Origin: Antedon mediterranea
Taxonomy: Eukaryota > Echinodermata > Crinoidea > Comatulida > Antedonidae
Length of the DNA: 64,000 bases
Assembly (NCBI RefSeq): GCF_964355755.1
Contig: NC_092673.1
Coordinates: 7,259,001 to 7,323,000 of the forward strand
Reading direction: 5' to 3'
Position 1 is the first letter of the stretch; each line of letters starts with the position of its first letter. Shown piece by piece: positions 24,430 to 39,300 of the stretch. The notes under the pieces are model-generated. The model worked only from the letters and a program-made list of their open reading frames with translations, did no database searches and had not been told where the DNA came from. The position numbers were made by a program, and so were the translations under genes.

Positions 24430-25090
24430 CAGTAATAATAGTAGTGTGCCACTTTGCTTAGCATTGTGCCACTTTCCTTAGTAGTATGCCACTTTCCATA
24501 GTACAGTAGTGTTCCACTTTTCTTAGCATTGTGCCACTTTCCTTAGTAGTAGTGTGCCACTTTCCAGTATTGTGTGCCACTTTCCATAGATTAGTAGTAT
24601 CACTTTCCTTATAATAGTAGTGTGCCACTTTTCTTAGCATTGTGCAACTTTCCTTAGTAGTAGTGTGCCACTTTCCAGTATTGTGTGCCACTTTCCATAG
24701 ATTAGTAGTATCACTTTCCTTATAATAGTAGTGTGCCACTTTTCTTAGCATTGTGCCACTTTCCTTAGTAGTAATGTGCCACTTTCCAGTATTGTGTGCC
24801 ACTTTCCATAGATTAGTAGTATCACTTTCCTTATAATAGTAGTGTGCCACTTTTCTTAGCATTTTGCCACTTTCCTTAGTAGTAATGTGCCACTTTCCAG
24901 TATTGTGTGCCACTTTCCATAGATTAGTAGTATCACTTTCCTTATAATAGTAGTGTGCCACTTTTCTTAGCATTGTGCAACGTTCCTTAGTTAGTAATGT
25001 GCCACTTTCCAGTATTGTGTGTCACTTTCCATAGTAGTATTACTTTCCTAATAATAGTAGTGTGCCACTTTGCTTAGTAGTTGGCCACTT
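24430..25090. repeat. 111-bp tandem array (GTGCCACTTTCC)
   Basis: About five copies of a 111-bp unit (phase points 24561, 24672, 24783, 24894, 25006), each built from several shorter GTGCCACTTTCCTTAG-like subunits. Because 111 is 37 codons, the minus strand stays open as a repetitive pseudo-ORF (24458-24973). It lies 2.2 kb or more upstream of the RING-CH gene. Confidence 0.93.
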
Positions 25091-26747
25091 TTTTTTACTG
25101 TAATTTATTGTGCCATTTTCTACTATATTGTTTGAAACTCAATCATTAATCTTTTTTATTCTTTTCTAAAAACATTTTTCTGTTGATTGTTCAGAACATA
25201 GAGGCGCCCTGCATTTTGTGCTATTTTATGAACTTATTATTTTATTTATGCTATTGTTCTTGTACAGTAATGTCCTTCTACTAGTAGAAGAAGTACAACT
25301 ACTTGCTATACAGTAGTACCATGACCTTACTAACCATTAAATAATATGTACAGAAGAAGGAAAAAACACACATTATAACTTTCTATACATGAACTTCTTT
25401 TTCAATCATTTTACATTGTTTTTTTTTTACATTCACTTTAGTCCATGGAAACCAATCATCTTGTAATGAGTAAGATTTTATTCATTTTTTTAAAGCTTGC
25501 ATTTTTGTTTTCTTTTTTAGGGGAATCCCACTTTCATTTCCACTTTCAATTTATAATATACAGTAGGTAAAATCAGTGAATACAAATGTTTCTATTTAAA
25601 AAATATTAGAACTTAAACAAGAACTTACACTTTAAGTCAATCTCAATCATTTTTCTTTCACATTAGCCCATTTCTTTTTTTGCTATTAAATTGCTAAAAA
25701 TCGTCCCAAACCACTGTTTATTTTTGTATACTTTTCTGAAGAATTAATTAAATAATAATACATGATTTATATATTTTTTTCATGATGACTTTTGCATGCT
25801 TTAGTTCCTTCAACCTTTACAATCCTTTTCTACTGGAAACATTTTACTGACGCAATGTTGCTTTTTTTTACTTTTAAGCTTGCTTAGCAAATTAGTCTTT
25901 TTTTTTTGTCTTTTGTTTCATTTAAATAGTACCTATTCCCAAATCTTAACTGATCATTTCCTTTACACAAACCTATTTGTGGAAAACAATACATTCATAT
26001 GGTTTTTGCAATGCAGGAATAACCTCTATTTTTACAGATAAGACTATTGACACAGTCAATTGTATGTCTAATGCCGTGTTTTGCATCCACAACAACTATG
26101 CTCCTTCATTTTGTTGTCTTATTGGCACAGAAATCTACTGTAGGCCCAATGCTGATAGAAAACGTTAGATGCATCATTAACCATGCCAATATAAAATAAT
26201 TGCATAAACTGTTAAACATTTATGCCATTCGCAGGGTTGGCTGTGCCGATAGTCACAAATCCTATGTTAGTAATTACCATGTATTAATATAATCACAATT
26301 GATTGTAATAAAAGATTTGTTGAACTTTAACTCTATTTTAATACATACCACAACAGGACCAAAATGTTGTGGATGATCCGAAATTAAAATTTTAACTCAC
26401 TCAGCAGTGAGTTTTAATGATCAATGCTTCTGCAGATTTGCGCTTCTGTACTGTTTCAAATGTTGTTGCAAATTACTGTACGACTTTTAAACAGAATTTT
26501 TCATTATCGTGATTTCATTTCATGTCGCAGTTTAATTATTTCAAACATCTGAAAATGAAAATTTCAAATTGTTCATTGTTGAGGTTTTTATGAAACAGAT
26601 GGTTTTTTAAATGAGTAATTAAAAATGTAAAAAAAATGGAATTATTAATATTTAAAGAAGATGAATTTAATTCAGTCACAGTTTTAGTTTAATTGACTGA
26701 CTGAATGACTTGAATGACTTTAGTCTGTGTTAAAACTATTTACAGTA
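25091..26747. other. AT-rich region without recognised features
   Basis: Poly-T-rich, AT-rich DNA. No conserved ORF, RNA gene or clear mobile element boundary was found. Confidence 0.4.
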
Positions 26748-26899
26748 AAGCGTGGTTCCCACTAGCGACGAATTGACCAATCACAAGCGATGGCTTATTC
26801 GCTTGTGATTGCTAACTGTCTATAACTTCGCTTGTCATTGGTTAAAATGCTTGCGTTGCGTTTACGTCCTTGCGTTACGTTCTAGTGGGAACCAAGCTT
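26748..26899. mobile_element. MITE with CTTGGTTCCCACTAG ends, TAA target duplication
   Basis: The left end AGCGTGGTTCCCACTAG and right end CTAGTGGGAACCAAGCT are inverted complements. Both are flanked by TAA, a 3-bp duplication compatible with the PIF/Harbinger superfamily. The interior contains AAGCGATGG and TTGCGTTGCG words shared with the copy at 46222-46371. Confidence 0.8.
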
Positions 26900-27313
26900 A
26901 AGTAAGATAGAAAATCTAACATTAAAGTGTGTGTATAATAATAAAGGTTGTTAACAAGACAATTTTTGGCAATTTTTTTCTCAACTCCAGATACTGTGTG
27001 AATTGAAAATATGAACAGAAACTGAATTGAAGTAATAGATTTAATATACTAACTATACATCTGTACATTGCTTAGTGTAAATATTGTGTTTAATACCAAT
27101 TGTGTTTAAGCATTTAACAACATTAATTTGGTGTACAACGTTGTTTGCACCGTATTCAAATGAGCTGTTTTATACTCAACCATTTTACGATATCAGTAAA
27201 TCTGTAATTTACAATTACACTTGACAAATTTCCCTAATGAAATCTATTATTAATATTATAATAAAACAAATGTAGTGAAAACTAATGAAATATTTATTTT
27301 AATTTGTTCATAG

Positions 27314-30300
27314 GGTCTCAAGAATGTGGGAGACAATGGATGCCTTAATGGCAGTATTCACTACAGATAATACATCAGGTTGTCCAACGAATTGCTCTGG
27401 TCATGGAGATTGCTTAGACGGCGCATGTATTTGCATGGTAAGTGACCTAGTGCCATTATGCACAGTGTAAATGTAATTTATATCGCCCAGCGAAAGTACA
27501 GTAAATAAATTGTGTAAATACAGTAGTATAGTATGGTAAACGTATACTCTTTCGTATGCGTACAGTACAGTAGGCCTACAATTGAGAAGTGGGTGAGAAA
27601 GTTGTCATCGAAAGTAATAAGTCTTCGTTTTTTCAAATTTGCATATATTATTTTTACCGTTGCACATTATTATTCATATTTATACATTGTCCATATTGCA
27701 TCTTTTCATTGAATTTGTATCCAAATCTTGGCTCTACAAAAATACAGATATTTACTTGCACATACTGTAGAACACAATGCATGCAGTAACTAATGGAAGT
27801 TGTAATGTTATAGTAATACGCTCTGCCTTATATTGAATTATTACTGTAGAATATCAATGTTACTGTACATCATCGGTGGCTGTGTTTACGATGAAGATTG
27901 TTATAAAACTACTGCACTGTACGTACCTACAGTACAGTAGTAGTACAGTACTTTAGCAGCCCGGCCACAATGCTTCAATCAATATCTTGATTTTCTAGGC
28001 TTACATTAGGATATTCGCCAGCAAATAAAATGAGAATGCTATAGGCAATAAGACAAAATGAAATACACAGAGATTTTCAAAATACATTTATATTTATTTA
28101 GTTAAAATTGATTAACTTTAAAAAAATTTTAGTTTAAACTGAAGAAGCATTCTAATGGGTTTTATCTGTACATTAAAAAAAATGAAATTAAGTAAACACA
28201 TGCATTGAATTTGTATTATGCACATGACATTGTGTATTTGTTTATTATTTCACCATAACCACTTGGTATTGGCTCTTGGCCAGTAAATGTATTTTTCGCC
28301 TACAGAGACGCCTGGCTGGCAGGCCATTTTAATAATTTAAATACTTAATTTTACTGTACATGACTTTTTTTTCTGTACTTTGAACTACTGTAAGAAGTCT
28401 GTTTACATTATTTATTTATTTTTATGTTCCTCCTACTCAAATAATTGAGGCTAACTTGTTTAACAACCACTGTATAGATACCATTTTTATTTTATGGATT
28501 AACATACTGTAGGTTAACCAGGGAGTTGTAAAATAAGAACTCCCTAGGGCCCTGTTTCTGCTGCCAAGAAAATACTGTATTTTATACGGTATTTTTTGAA
28601 TACCGTATATATTTATATACCGTATTTTTTTGGCAGCAGAAACTGCGCTCATAAAAAAAATACCGTATTTTGTATACCGTATTTTCCCCACAAAATTTGT
28701 GGATAAAATACGGTATTTACAATAAAAAATACCGTATTTTTTTTTACCTGTGACATGAGGTCAACATCGTGCTTTTATTTTCTGTCGCTGTCAGCTGTTT
28801 TACACACGTGTATAGATATATTCGGCGAAAATGTGGAGCAAAGACGTCACAGTATAAATCTGTGTGGGGAAAGAGGGGGTGGGGAAGCTAAAAGGTAATA
28901 AAAGGGACAACCACATTTATAAAGACATTTTTAAAAATAAAGCAGCAGGAGTACAAAATAGACTTGTCTCCAAAGCAAGTAAATTCAAAGCTGAAGAGCC
29001 TGCGAAGCAGTGCAACATTGCAAAAGACAATAACTCGGGGAGGGAACCAATTACTTGTCCCCATTACAATGTTTTCTGTGCTCTCACAACATCTCTATCA
29101 CTAGGGCTAGGCTGTTGAAAGTGAGACGTAAAACTTCCTTTATTGCGACTTTTAATTATCGACCAAATAAATGAATGGCAATTTGGATAAAAAGGATGAA
29201 ATTTAACACGACCACCCAAGAAGTATTGTTAGCAGAAACGGGGTACTAAAAAATACGGTATCAAAAATACCGTATTTTTATACTGTATTTTGAGCAGTTG
29301 CAGCAGAAACAGGCCCTAGGTTACATTATTATTTTTTATTCTTTTGTATGTTTTGTGGTTCACCAATTTAGTACTTAATAAAAGGAAATGGTCAATATCT
29401 TTGACTTACTGTATACCATCTCCTCTTTAATGCAATTCTCAGTATTAATCAGTTCTTAACAAAAACCAAAGTGTTCATTGTACTTGTAGGAAATTGATGG
29501 TAATAAAACTAAACATATTTAACTATACACAGTAGATTATAACTCCTCCAAGAGAACCTTTCCTTTAAGACACATCTACTAAGAGAATACTTTCCTGTTC
29601 AAAGAACAAAGGGAAGACAAATTACTTTTTTGGGGTCCTGAAGTACAGTATCCCCATAATACTAATAGTGGTTAGTGTATTTACTGTGCACTCTTTGTAT
29701 GTACAGCAGTACTGATTTGATGGTAATTCATTTGTCACAAAAGGTAACATGTCTAGTGCAGTACCCACTGTACAATAGTCATCAGTTTAGTGGGTTAAAA
29801 TAAACAATCTTGCCTAAACTCTTGTGTATTAAAAGGTAGCATGCATTATTATTTTGAGATCTTGTTATATTTTCAATAATTATTGAAAAGATTGCCATTG
29901 AAGCAGAATAAGATGATTGTGGTTAATACATTATGTTAAAAGTTCACTCTTTTATAATAAAATAAAAACCCACAATCAACGACAACAGCAGATCTAACCC
30001 TTTGGTGAATGTTTTTTTGTGTTCTTTCTCAAACCACTCAATGATATCATGATTGCTTTTTCACTCTCAGACTATGAATTGAAAGAGATTATTTCTAAAA
30101 AATAAACACATGTCATTATTTACAGTAATTTTTTTAGGTAGTTTGAAAAATTATTTTTATCTTTTAGGTTCAATACAAAGGAGGTGAATGTGAAAATGTT
30201 AACAGAGGTTATTTCATTTCCTTTGGTTTTATTTTCTTTTGTCTCTGCTTAATTTCCACAGTTCAACTGGTAAGTGTATTAATCATTTTACTTGCATCCA

Positions 30301-33300
30301 ACAGCGTTGATGCCAATTACACAATATAACATAAACAAACATAAGAATACAAAAGATGTCGATAGCAACTACAACAATGCATAAACCGTACAAAATATAA
30401 ATACATTAAAATCTCAATACAGTGAGGACCCAACAAAGCCCAGAGGGGAAGCAGGTTTAGATAATTTCAATGCAAAATATATGGCATAATGTTAAGTTTT
30501 GGCACCTAATTTTTCGGATGGGTTTAACTGAAAATGTCAAATATAAATTTATTTTCACAATAAAAAAAAATCATACAGATATATATATATATATAAATTT
30601 ATGTAAGGGCAAAATTTGGTAAATCGCGCATTACTTAATTAATTTTTACTCGATTGGTATTTAAAGTTGGTTTGTTCGTTCGGTACTGATTTTAACCACC
30701 TAACATAACCCTAATTAAATGGAGTTAGATAATTAGTTATTTATTGACAATTAAAAACTGGTACAATCGCTTCGCTCGTGTATCATCTAGTAATAAGTGC
30801 AAAATTTGGTAAATCGCCCATTACTTAATTACTTTTTACTCGATTGTATATAAAGTTGGTTCATACGTTCGGTACTGATTTTAACCACCTAACATAACCC
30901 TGTTTACTACTTAAATTGAGTTAGATAATTAGTTATTTATTGACAATTAAAAACTGGTACTCTTGCTTCGCTTGTGTACCATCTAGTAATAAATAATATA
31001 ACAAAATTGTTGTGCTGAAAGATAAGGTTAGGTCACACATTACAAACAATTATTTTAGATTCGTAATAGTGTCTATTCCTTCCGCAGTAGTTCAGAGTAA
31101 TGAAATAGGACAGCCCTGGTATAGTCATAGTAGTAGTTCAAAGACCTGCAGTAATGCCACCACTCAATGTTACACCTTATTCTCATTAAGAGTGCAATAT
31201 TAAAAAACCAACCAAACACTCTGTCTTCATCCTATACCTACTGTATTAATAGCTATAGTGATAGAGAATTCTCACCTTTCATTCCCATGCCAGTTAAAAG
31301 TACATCAACTATGTTAAAGTTCATTTAGTGTTCAAGGGCTAAAAACCAATAAATTTGGCTTCATGTTCATTGTTATAAAGAGGCATGTTAGTATTTCTTT
31401 GTTCCAATCAAACAAAAGAATACACTGGTAGATAATAAATTTAAGATATTTTTAAACAAATATTAATAATAACGCTTTATTGTAAGACTATTCTATTCCC
31501 TGACTTTTGTGCACAATTTTTCAATTTGCACGTCCACATGTCAACTGATACCATATGACATAATTTCTATGATGCACATGCGAACGTCAACTGCCAAATT
31601 TGAAAACTGGACTAAAAAGTGGACCTATGACATCATAAACCAACATCCCTGTTTTGTTGTGTAACAGTTAGATACTGTAGAACCAAATAAAATAGTTGAA
31701 TACAGTTTACTGTACCTGTACAGTATTTATAAAGTAACAGTACTCGGCTGGTATACAGTATGACACTTAAACTGAGGTGGTGCATACAAAGTACAATTCA
31801 TATACAAAGGTAATAAACATATGTGGTATAATAAAATTCATTAAAATCTGCAACAGACAATATTACATTAGTTAGCTGATAACATCTGAAATCGTTTTCT
31901 TCTATCTTCATAATGCTATAATATAAAACTTGATGTAAATTAGGTCAAGTTAAAGGAAGCAATGTAAAGAGTAACGATCATTTGATTAAATCCCTTTAAT
32001 GATTTTACCATGGTAAAACAGCTTTAAAAAGCCATGATGTACAGTATTCAATGCCTTATGCAAAACAGACACTTCCTTTTACTATATTTCCCCATATTGT
32101 AAACCAATCTGTAATGTGCAGTAGAACACCTCATTTGAGACACTACTATTCAGGGGACCCATTCCCATGAAACAAACGAGGATGAATTATGTTTTAACAA
32201 TACAGCAAACCCCTATTAAAACCCTACCTTTGGGGCACTCCTATTAATGGAACAGTTAATATATGTTTGAACACTATGGCCAATCCCTATTTACACTTTT
32301 GTGTACATAATTACTCTTTAAAAGATATTTTCACAATGACCGTTTTTTTATGTATTATTCAAACTGAATGAAGAAAAAATGCAATCTAAAGCTTTTAAGT
32401 TATAAAATATATGGCCTGCTATGATTGTTATCTTTTAATGGTATTTAAAATAAATGTCAAAGTATACATAGTATGTACTAAGTGAACGTTGACACATGAA
32501 TGTCCGTATAAAAAGAATTAAGGCAGTACAGTATAAAAACTATTTTTCAATCATTAATTACCCTCTATCAACAGTTTATAATTGAGCAATTTCATACCTG
32601 AAAGTATTGGTAATTTGTCATTTGTTACAAAACAGGAAAATCAATACATCTTATACAGTATAAATCAGACAGAAGTTTTACTGCTGAGTTGATAAAACTA
32701 CTACTATACTGTGTCATGTCAAACAAACATAGATGGTTCTCTGCAAATGACAACACATGCCAGTATCATTTAGTGCATTAAATCTTATTCAAGCAAATTT
32801 AAAGTATTACAATCACTCCAGAAGAAGCTCAATAAATACAATATTTACAAATATCATAAAATGTAAAAAAGCAAAAATTTATATATACAGCATGTTATTG
32901 TTACGCATAAATTCAAAATAAAAAACAATCTTCTCAAACTATGTGTAAATAAATATACTACAGACAGACTAGTGTAATAATTTAGATTACCAAAGCAAAT
33001 GATTATTACTTGTACTGTAAAATATGTAATTTATTTTCTTTTATAGATTTTGTGCATCAAAGCAGAGTATGAAAGATCCAAAAATCGGTCACTCGCCAGT
33101 GCTTGTCGTGTTACAACGCAGAAATTGTTGTATCTCATTGTAATGATAGCGACATTAAGTCGTGGTCTATTCTTTAGCTTACAGGTAAGATTTTGTGTCA
33201 TTTAAATAATTTCCGTGCCCTTTTAGAAAAGGGTTCCTCTTTTAGAAAAGGGTTCCTCTTCTCCAATTTGGAAAAGTCTTCACCTATCACAAGAACAATA

Positions 33301-36300
33301 AATAAACCAGGAAGGTTATACCTCCCTGAATAGACATTCATATACCAGAACTGTTTTAAGCAGTGGCATAAGGCAGAGAGAAAATGCCCCTAGATTAGCA
33401 CTCCAAGGGGCCCTCCAACGCTGGGTAGTTGCATTGTAGACCTACTCTGGGGTACTTTTAATTCTGGGACCCCTGGGTTTATCCAGTGAGAGATCATAGC
33501 TGTTATTCTCTTTTCAATGTGTAAAATATAGTATAGCAGCTAGACTATCCAGATAAGCTCCACAACAAGTGTTATTAGTACAGTATTTATGACAGGCAAA
33601 AACCTCCTATTAACTGACATGTTTTTCACAGAAAATGTCTTATTTTGTTATATTTTCGATGGCCTGTATAAATTGAATAGGGTGCAAGCCAGTAATACAG
33701 TAAAATTGATTTAACAACCCTATCGTCATGTTAAGTATTGGTTGATGGAAAATCTGTTTACAGCACTGATAGAGTTTTTGACCAATACCAAAATCCAGAC
33801 ATATGGCTTCTATACAATCTTTCCTTGTCCTGGTTTAAACATGTTGGTATCATGTACTGTATCATATTTGGTAACACAGTATGATGCAACAAACTGTCTT
33901 TAATCATGTGGTTTATACTAGGATGACATCATCGTAATTGATATGACCATACAGTAAGTAAATATTAATAAGTTACGCCATTGGAAGGAATGAATTAAAT
34001 CAATCAAGTGGAACCATAACGTAGACACCACCCACATAACAACACACATGTTGTGCCACCCCCCCCCCCCCCACCCCCCCCCCCCCCCCCCCCGCTGAAA
34101 TGAAATTATGAGCTACAGTACTGTATTTTTGGCAGACTATTTTTATGTTGTGCACCTCATTTAAAAACATTATGGATCTGCTCCTGATAAACATACAGTA
34201 GTAGCCTACTCATTTATTCCATTAAAAAATTAATTAATCCATGATAAAATTAAGACTACATAATGAAGAAATCTGTTATATGTTTAAAATGGCATAATGT
34301 GTCCAGTGGTTGATAGGCTAAAGGACTGAATTACATTCATACAGTAATTTTTAACACAGCTTGGGTTAACCACAGATTTTTCTGGTAATGGAATAGGAAC
34401 ATTGTCTTCTCAGAAATGACTGACTACACATCCTGTATTGTACCATAGAGATATTATAGTTCACTATAATATCTCTATGATTGTACATTAGCTATAGGCC
34501 ATCACTATCATACTGTATCTTTTTTCCACTCTCATTTAAAATGTTGTCTTAAAATTGTATGTTATCAACTTTGATGCAAACCTAGGACCTTTGATTGCCT
34601 TATCATCATCTAATATCTATTCAATTTCAAGGCATAATTGAGTGATGTACAGTGTACAGATATACTTTTATGAGCTTGATGCAATACTGAGAGGTTTAGT
34701 CAGTTTCCTGACCATATTGGTAGGGTTCCAAATCATATTAAATTGTCGTTTTAAAGATCCTGGGATAAAGTAGGTTTATCAGAAAATGTATGCGTGAACA
34801 TTAATCCAATGTTTTCATGTATACGAGTAAAGTAAAATGGATGCTTCCAAATCATGGAGTACTTCAAAATGTGTACTGTAGTTAAGTACTAGGAAAAGAC
34901 TATAGAAATGGAGCTTATGCAAACAAGGTATTTCAAGAGAATTAAGTACTCATACACTTTAACATTAGAAATAGAAGACAATGGAATTAAAATATGGTAC
35001 TTACAAGAGAATAAGACAGAAGGGGAGCCTATCTAAAACAGGCCATTTTGAAGGGAACAATAGACAGGGGACTTTGGAACTACTGTATGTACTGTTTGAA
35101 CGAAAGAGTTACTCAAAGCTTATATTTAAAACATACAAGAGTAATATACATATAGAAGAGCGTGTAACATAATATGCCCCGATGGTACCTCGTATGCTGA
35201 TACCCGCATATACCTTAACATCATCACTCTATCTGAACGCCGCGAGAAGTTGTCAAGAAAATTCTTTGATAAAATGAAAAAAGAAGATCATATATTACAC
35301 TCTCTCTTACCTAAACCTCCCACACACAACCATCAGCTCCAACGCGTTAGATCGTTCACCCTCCCCAAAGTCCGGACACAACGCACAAAAAACTTCATTA
35401 CTTTCCACGGAGTTTTCAATGATTGGGGAATGATCAGTAACTGAGTTATGATAAGCAAATTGTGAACCTCTATTGGTTTGTGTTACTGGATGTACTATGA
35501 TGGCCATTGAAAGACTGATTTGTGGACTGTGTTATATTTTAGTATTACTTGTTTGGACTGTGTTATACTATGTGTTTACATATTTACTATTATATGTATG
35601 TCAACTTCATCACTGCTTACTTGATGCAATAAAGGAAATAAATAAAATAAAAAATAAATACATAATTTAGCTTTAAACAGTGGCAAGTTTTAGAGAATTT
35701 AGAGAAAAATCTGCTCTTTAAAATATTCATTTGTGAATATTGTATTTCAATGGCTTCTGTTCCAAATTTAGAGTATAGAATTTAACTCTTCAAAAAAGCC
35801 ATTATTTGATCTCCTCAAAATTTGAATTACAATTTTGTATGTAATAATGTACAGTATATTTATGCATGAATGTACTAGTAGAGAAATGAGTTGGTGCATA
35901 AAAGTAAATGTATTCTTAATACTGTACGTGTTAAGCCATTACATACAGTATTGTAAAGTATGCATATGTGGTGTGATAATATTGTGTATGTAAGCCATTC
36001 TGTTCCACTACCACCTACTACCCTACAATACATTAATGAAGTAGGCTTCACAGAAAGCTATAACGTATGGCTTCTTACTGTATTAAATTATATTTCTTTT
36101 TAGTGAACACATAATTGTTAATTATCAATAATTATTGGCCCGTATTCATGAGGGATTGTCTTTAGTTGTGGGTTGTGTTTTTGCTGCAAAATAATAGTTT
36201 TTAATTATATTAATTTAAACAGAATTTCTGCTGCATTTTTTGCTCCCCAAATAACTAATATCCGTATCATCAGGTACTGGGTGTAATGATCCAAATAAGC

Positions 36301-39300
36301 ATACCAGATCTTTTACATCCTACAGTACAGTAAAGTAGTTTTTTTATTAAACGTATTGTACATAAAAATTACATAATTTTGCCTAATTGTACCATTTACA
36401 CTCTCTTAAAAAAAATTTAATTCAACCTATTATTTGAAACTTTTGTGTCTCTGCTGCTAAAGATATAGATAATTTATTCACTCACTATTTAAATTATGTA
36501 TTTGCTCTCAATCAAAACAGGCCCCTGGATTTATAGTTAATCCTGTTTTTATTTTAATACCTGCAATTGAGTTTCCACACAGTTATACTATTGGCCAAAA
36601 GAGAAGGCCTAATTAATTGATTTTCATCAGCCTTGATCATTTTAATCTATTATTACATAATATTATATAATGAATTAATTCATGTCTATAGCAACATATA
36701 CTAGCAGCTGCACTACAGTAAAATACATCCTGTTACTCTAGCTTTACAGTGTAGGCCTTATGACTGACACACTTATTATAAATTTGATATTTTGTCAGCT
36801 CAGACGGAGCAGTCAACATAAAGGCATTTTTATTTTTTTTCATCAATGAATTCTCTCTACATTTATTTGTGGTTGTGTGATCATAATGAATATTCTTTGT
36901 TAATTGTTCAAACATTACGTTTTTTCAACAGTTAGTTGCAAAATCAGAGTAAATTTTCAGAATATACTTCCTCCTCAACACAAACTTTTGAAATTATTGA
37001 TCTTTTTTTAACACATCTAATCATGGGATGGAATATACTATAACATGCTTATAAACTAGGTTTGGTCTGTTTTCAAACTTTTTAGAAAGTGGAGTACATT
37101 TAAACAGTCGTAAGTTACAACCCTGGCAATAGATCTTGATTGAACACTGGACCTTGGGATTGGAAGGCAAGCATGTTTTTCCAGCCAGCTACAGTTCCAA
37201 TTTTAAAATCCACTGCCAAATATGCTTGGTTTCATGTTCTTTTGCTTAAATACTAATTTTGTAATTTCTTTTATAGAACCATGTATCTATGCAATGGGCC
37301 AACAGCATCATGAACATATATTACCCTTTGCTCCTATCTGGATGTTCATTGGTCGTATGTTTCTGGGCAGAGGTAAGTTTCTCTCTTTAAACCAATCAAA
37401 ATGGTGGTTAAAAGAATGAACAATCTTGGTCATATGTTTTTCTCTCTTTTTCTATTTCTCTGATGTATTATTGTACTGTATGTACATTGAGAACACTAGG
37501 CCTACAGTATATGAAAATATTTGTAAGTAATTCTTAGGTGCGACTGAACCCCACCACCTCCATATCACAAAGCCTCACCACCGAACTTGCACTGATGGCT
37601 AGGGTTAAATTTGAGCCCAAGGAAGGCAGTTATACTGAATTAAATTGGAATTGTGACACAGGAAAGTGTTCCCTAATAATAGGGATTCCATTGAATAGCG
37701 ATGTTCAAAAGAAGTAGTATTTATGTTAACTTCAATAAAATGTTGTTATTCATTTTAGTTGATACACTAAGAAAAACTTGTTGATATGAAAAATTCACCT
37801 TGATTTTTTCATACTTTTTTTATTATTATTAAAATTATCTTGTTTTTTGTACTGTAAATGTGTTTTATGAGTGTTTTATATAAAGATGTTCATTTGTTAA
37901 TATTCAAAAAGATAAATCTATAAATCCTCAACAAATCCATTAAGTGGTGAATCACATTATGTTTGCTGTTGAAAGCAAAAACGATTTTTTTTTTACTTAA
38001 TGGAGACAAATTATTACAATATTCCTTTTTTAAAATGTTATTTAACTTTTATTATTGAATGTATGACAATGAAAACTGATTTGGTTTTTTCCATAGGCTT
38101 TTCACATACAGGATAAAAAGTTCAACAAACCCAGCTTCCTAAGCCGGTCATTTGTAGCTTTTATCATTTTCAATATCGTACTGGCTATATTACTGATAGC
38201 TCAGTTACTGACCACACACCTGACGGAAGACCCGCAGTTCTTGAGTGGCGTGTTTAGCGCTTGTTTTGCTTGTTTAATGGTCATTGTAATGAGTTTCTTC
38301 CTGTTCTATGGAGTGGAAGTATATTTTAAGGCAAGTTGTTTTTCTTTCCTTGTTTTAAAGATTTTACTTTACCTGTCTAAAGTCTAAACTTGGGAAAATA
38401 TCATGTATAGCCCAGAGCTTGTGAGATCAAACAAAGCTCAGCCAAGCATGACGACCACGGATCGAACATGATCAGATGGTCCTACTGTAGCTCTGTCTCT
38501 AACACAGATAAATGGGACCGGTGCTTTTTCTCATCCTTTTTTTTCATGTTAAGTGGCAGAGCTGTTAAAGCGCTGAAAGCCATGGCCTTAAAATAGTGAC
38601 AGGTTGAAGGCTTTTCTTGACCATAGTTCTGCTGGTATCTTCTCAGATAAATAGATAAATATTTAAAACTGGAGGACCAGTGTATACATCTGGGTCATGT
38701 GCACTTTCAGCAACCCAGTTCATCCTTCAAAAAGTTTGGGGTTACCCTTATATATACTTGTCCACTGTTGTGTTGCGGACAGACGAATGAATGCCGTTTT
38801 CTAGCAGCTGTATGACACAAAGGGACACAAATGGAGATAAAAGATGTATGTGTCATGCACACCATTTTCAGCCCAGTTAGACTGCAAGGTTTCACATTTA
38901 GACTACACAATTTTTAAAATAGAGACAGCGACCATATTGTAGGTTCTCTCTTCTAATCAATCATTAAATGTACTATAACCTAGTCTGCTCTCTAGCCTGC
39001 CTATTCTGTTATCTCTATGTCTGGATATAATCAACATTAACAGCATTTATCATGGTTTATCAAGTGCTATTAAAGGCTGCCTAAACGCTACTGAAATGTA
39101 CAGTACATAATGTTATTTTAATTAAACAAAGTCATCAAGGTCATTGCTAGTCCATCAACCAATTAGCATAGTAGATGACCTTAAACCCTATGAATAAATT
39201 TGAGTATAATAACAATCATGAATTATTGAAGGTTTTACGCTAATACTATGATGGCAGTATTAACAGATTTATTTATTGGACAATGTGTCACAAGAATGTG

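Noticed and set aside
24458-24973. 171-codon minus-strand ORF with 37-residue repeats
   Set aside because: Open only because the 111-bp satellite unit is divisible by three; no start, splice or similarity support.
28864-29118. 84-codon ORF inside the 778-bp element
   Set aside because: Starts at GTG, no similarity to transposases, and lies in a MITE-like interior.
34000-34194. Minus-strand ORF with a Gly run
   Set aside because: Product of the poly-C tract; no other support.
37112-37200. Candidate tRNA-Gly(TCC) on the minus strand
   Set aside because: Acceptor stem is lost and D-arm altered; better explained as a SINE head.
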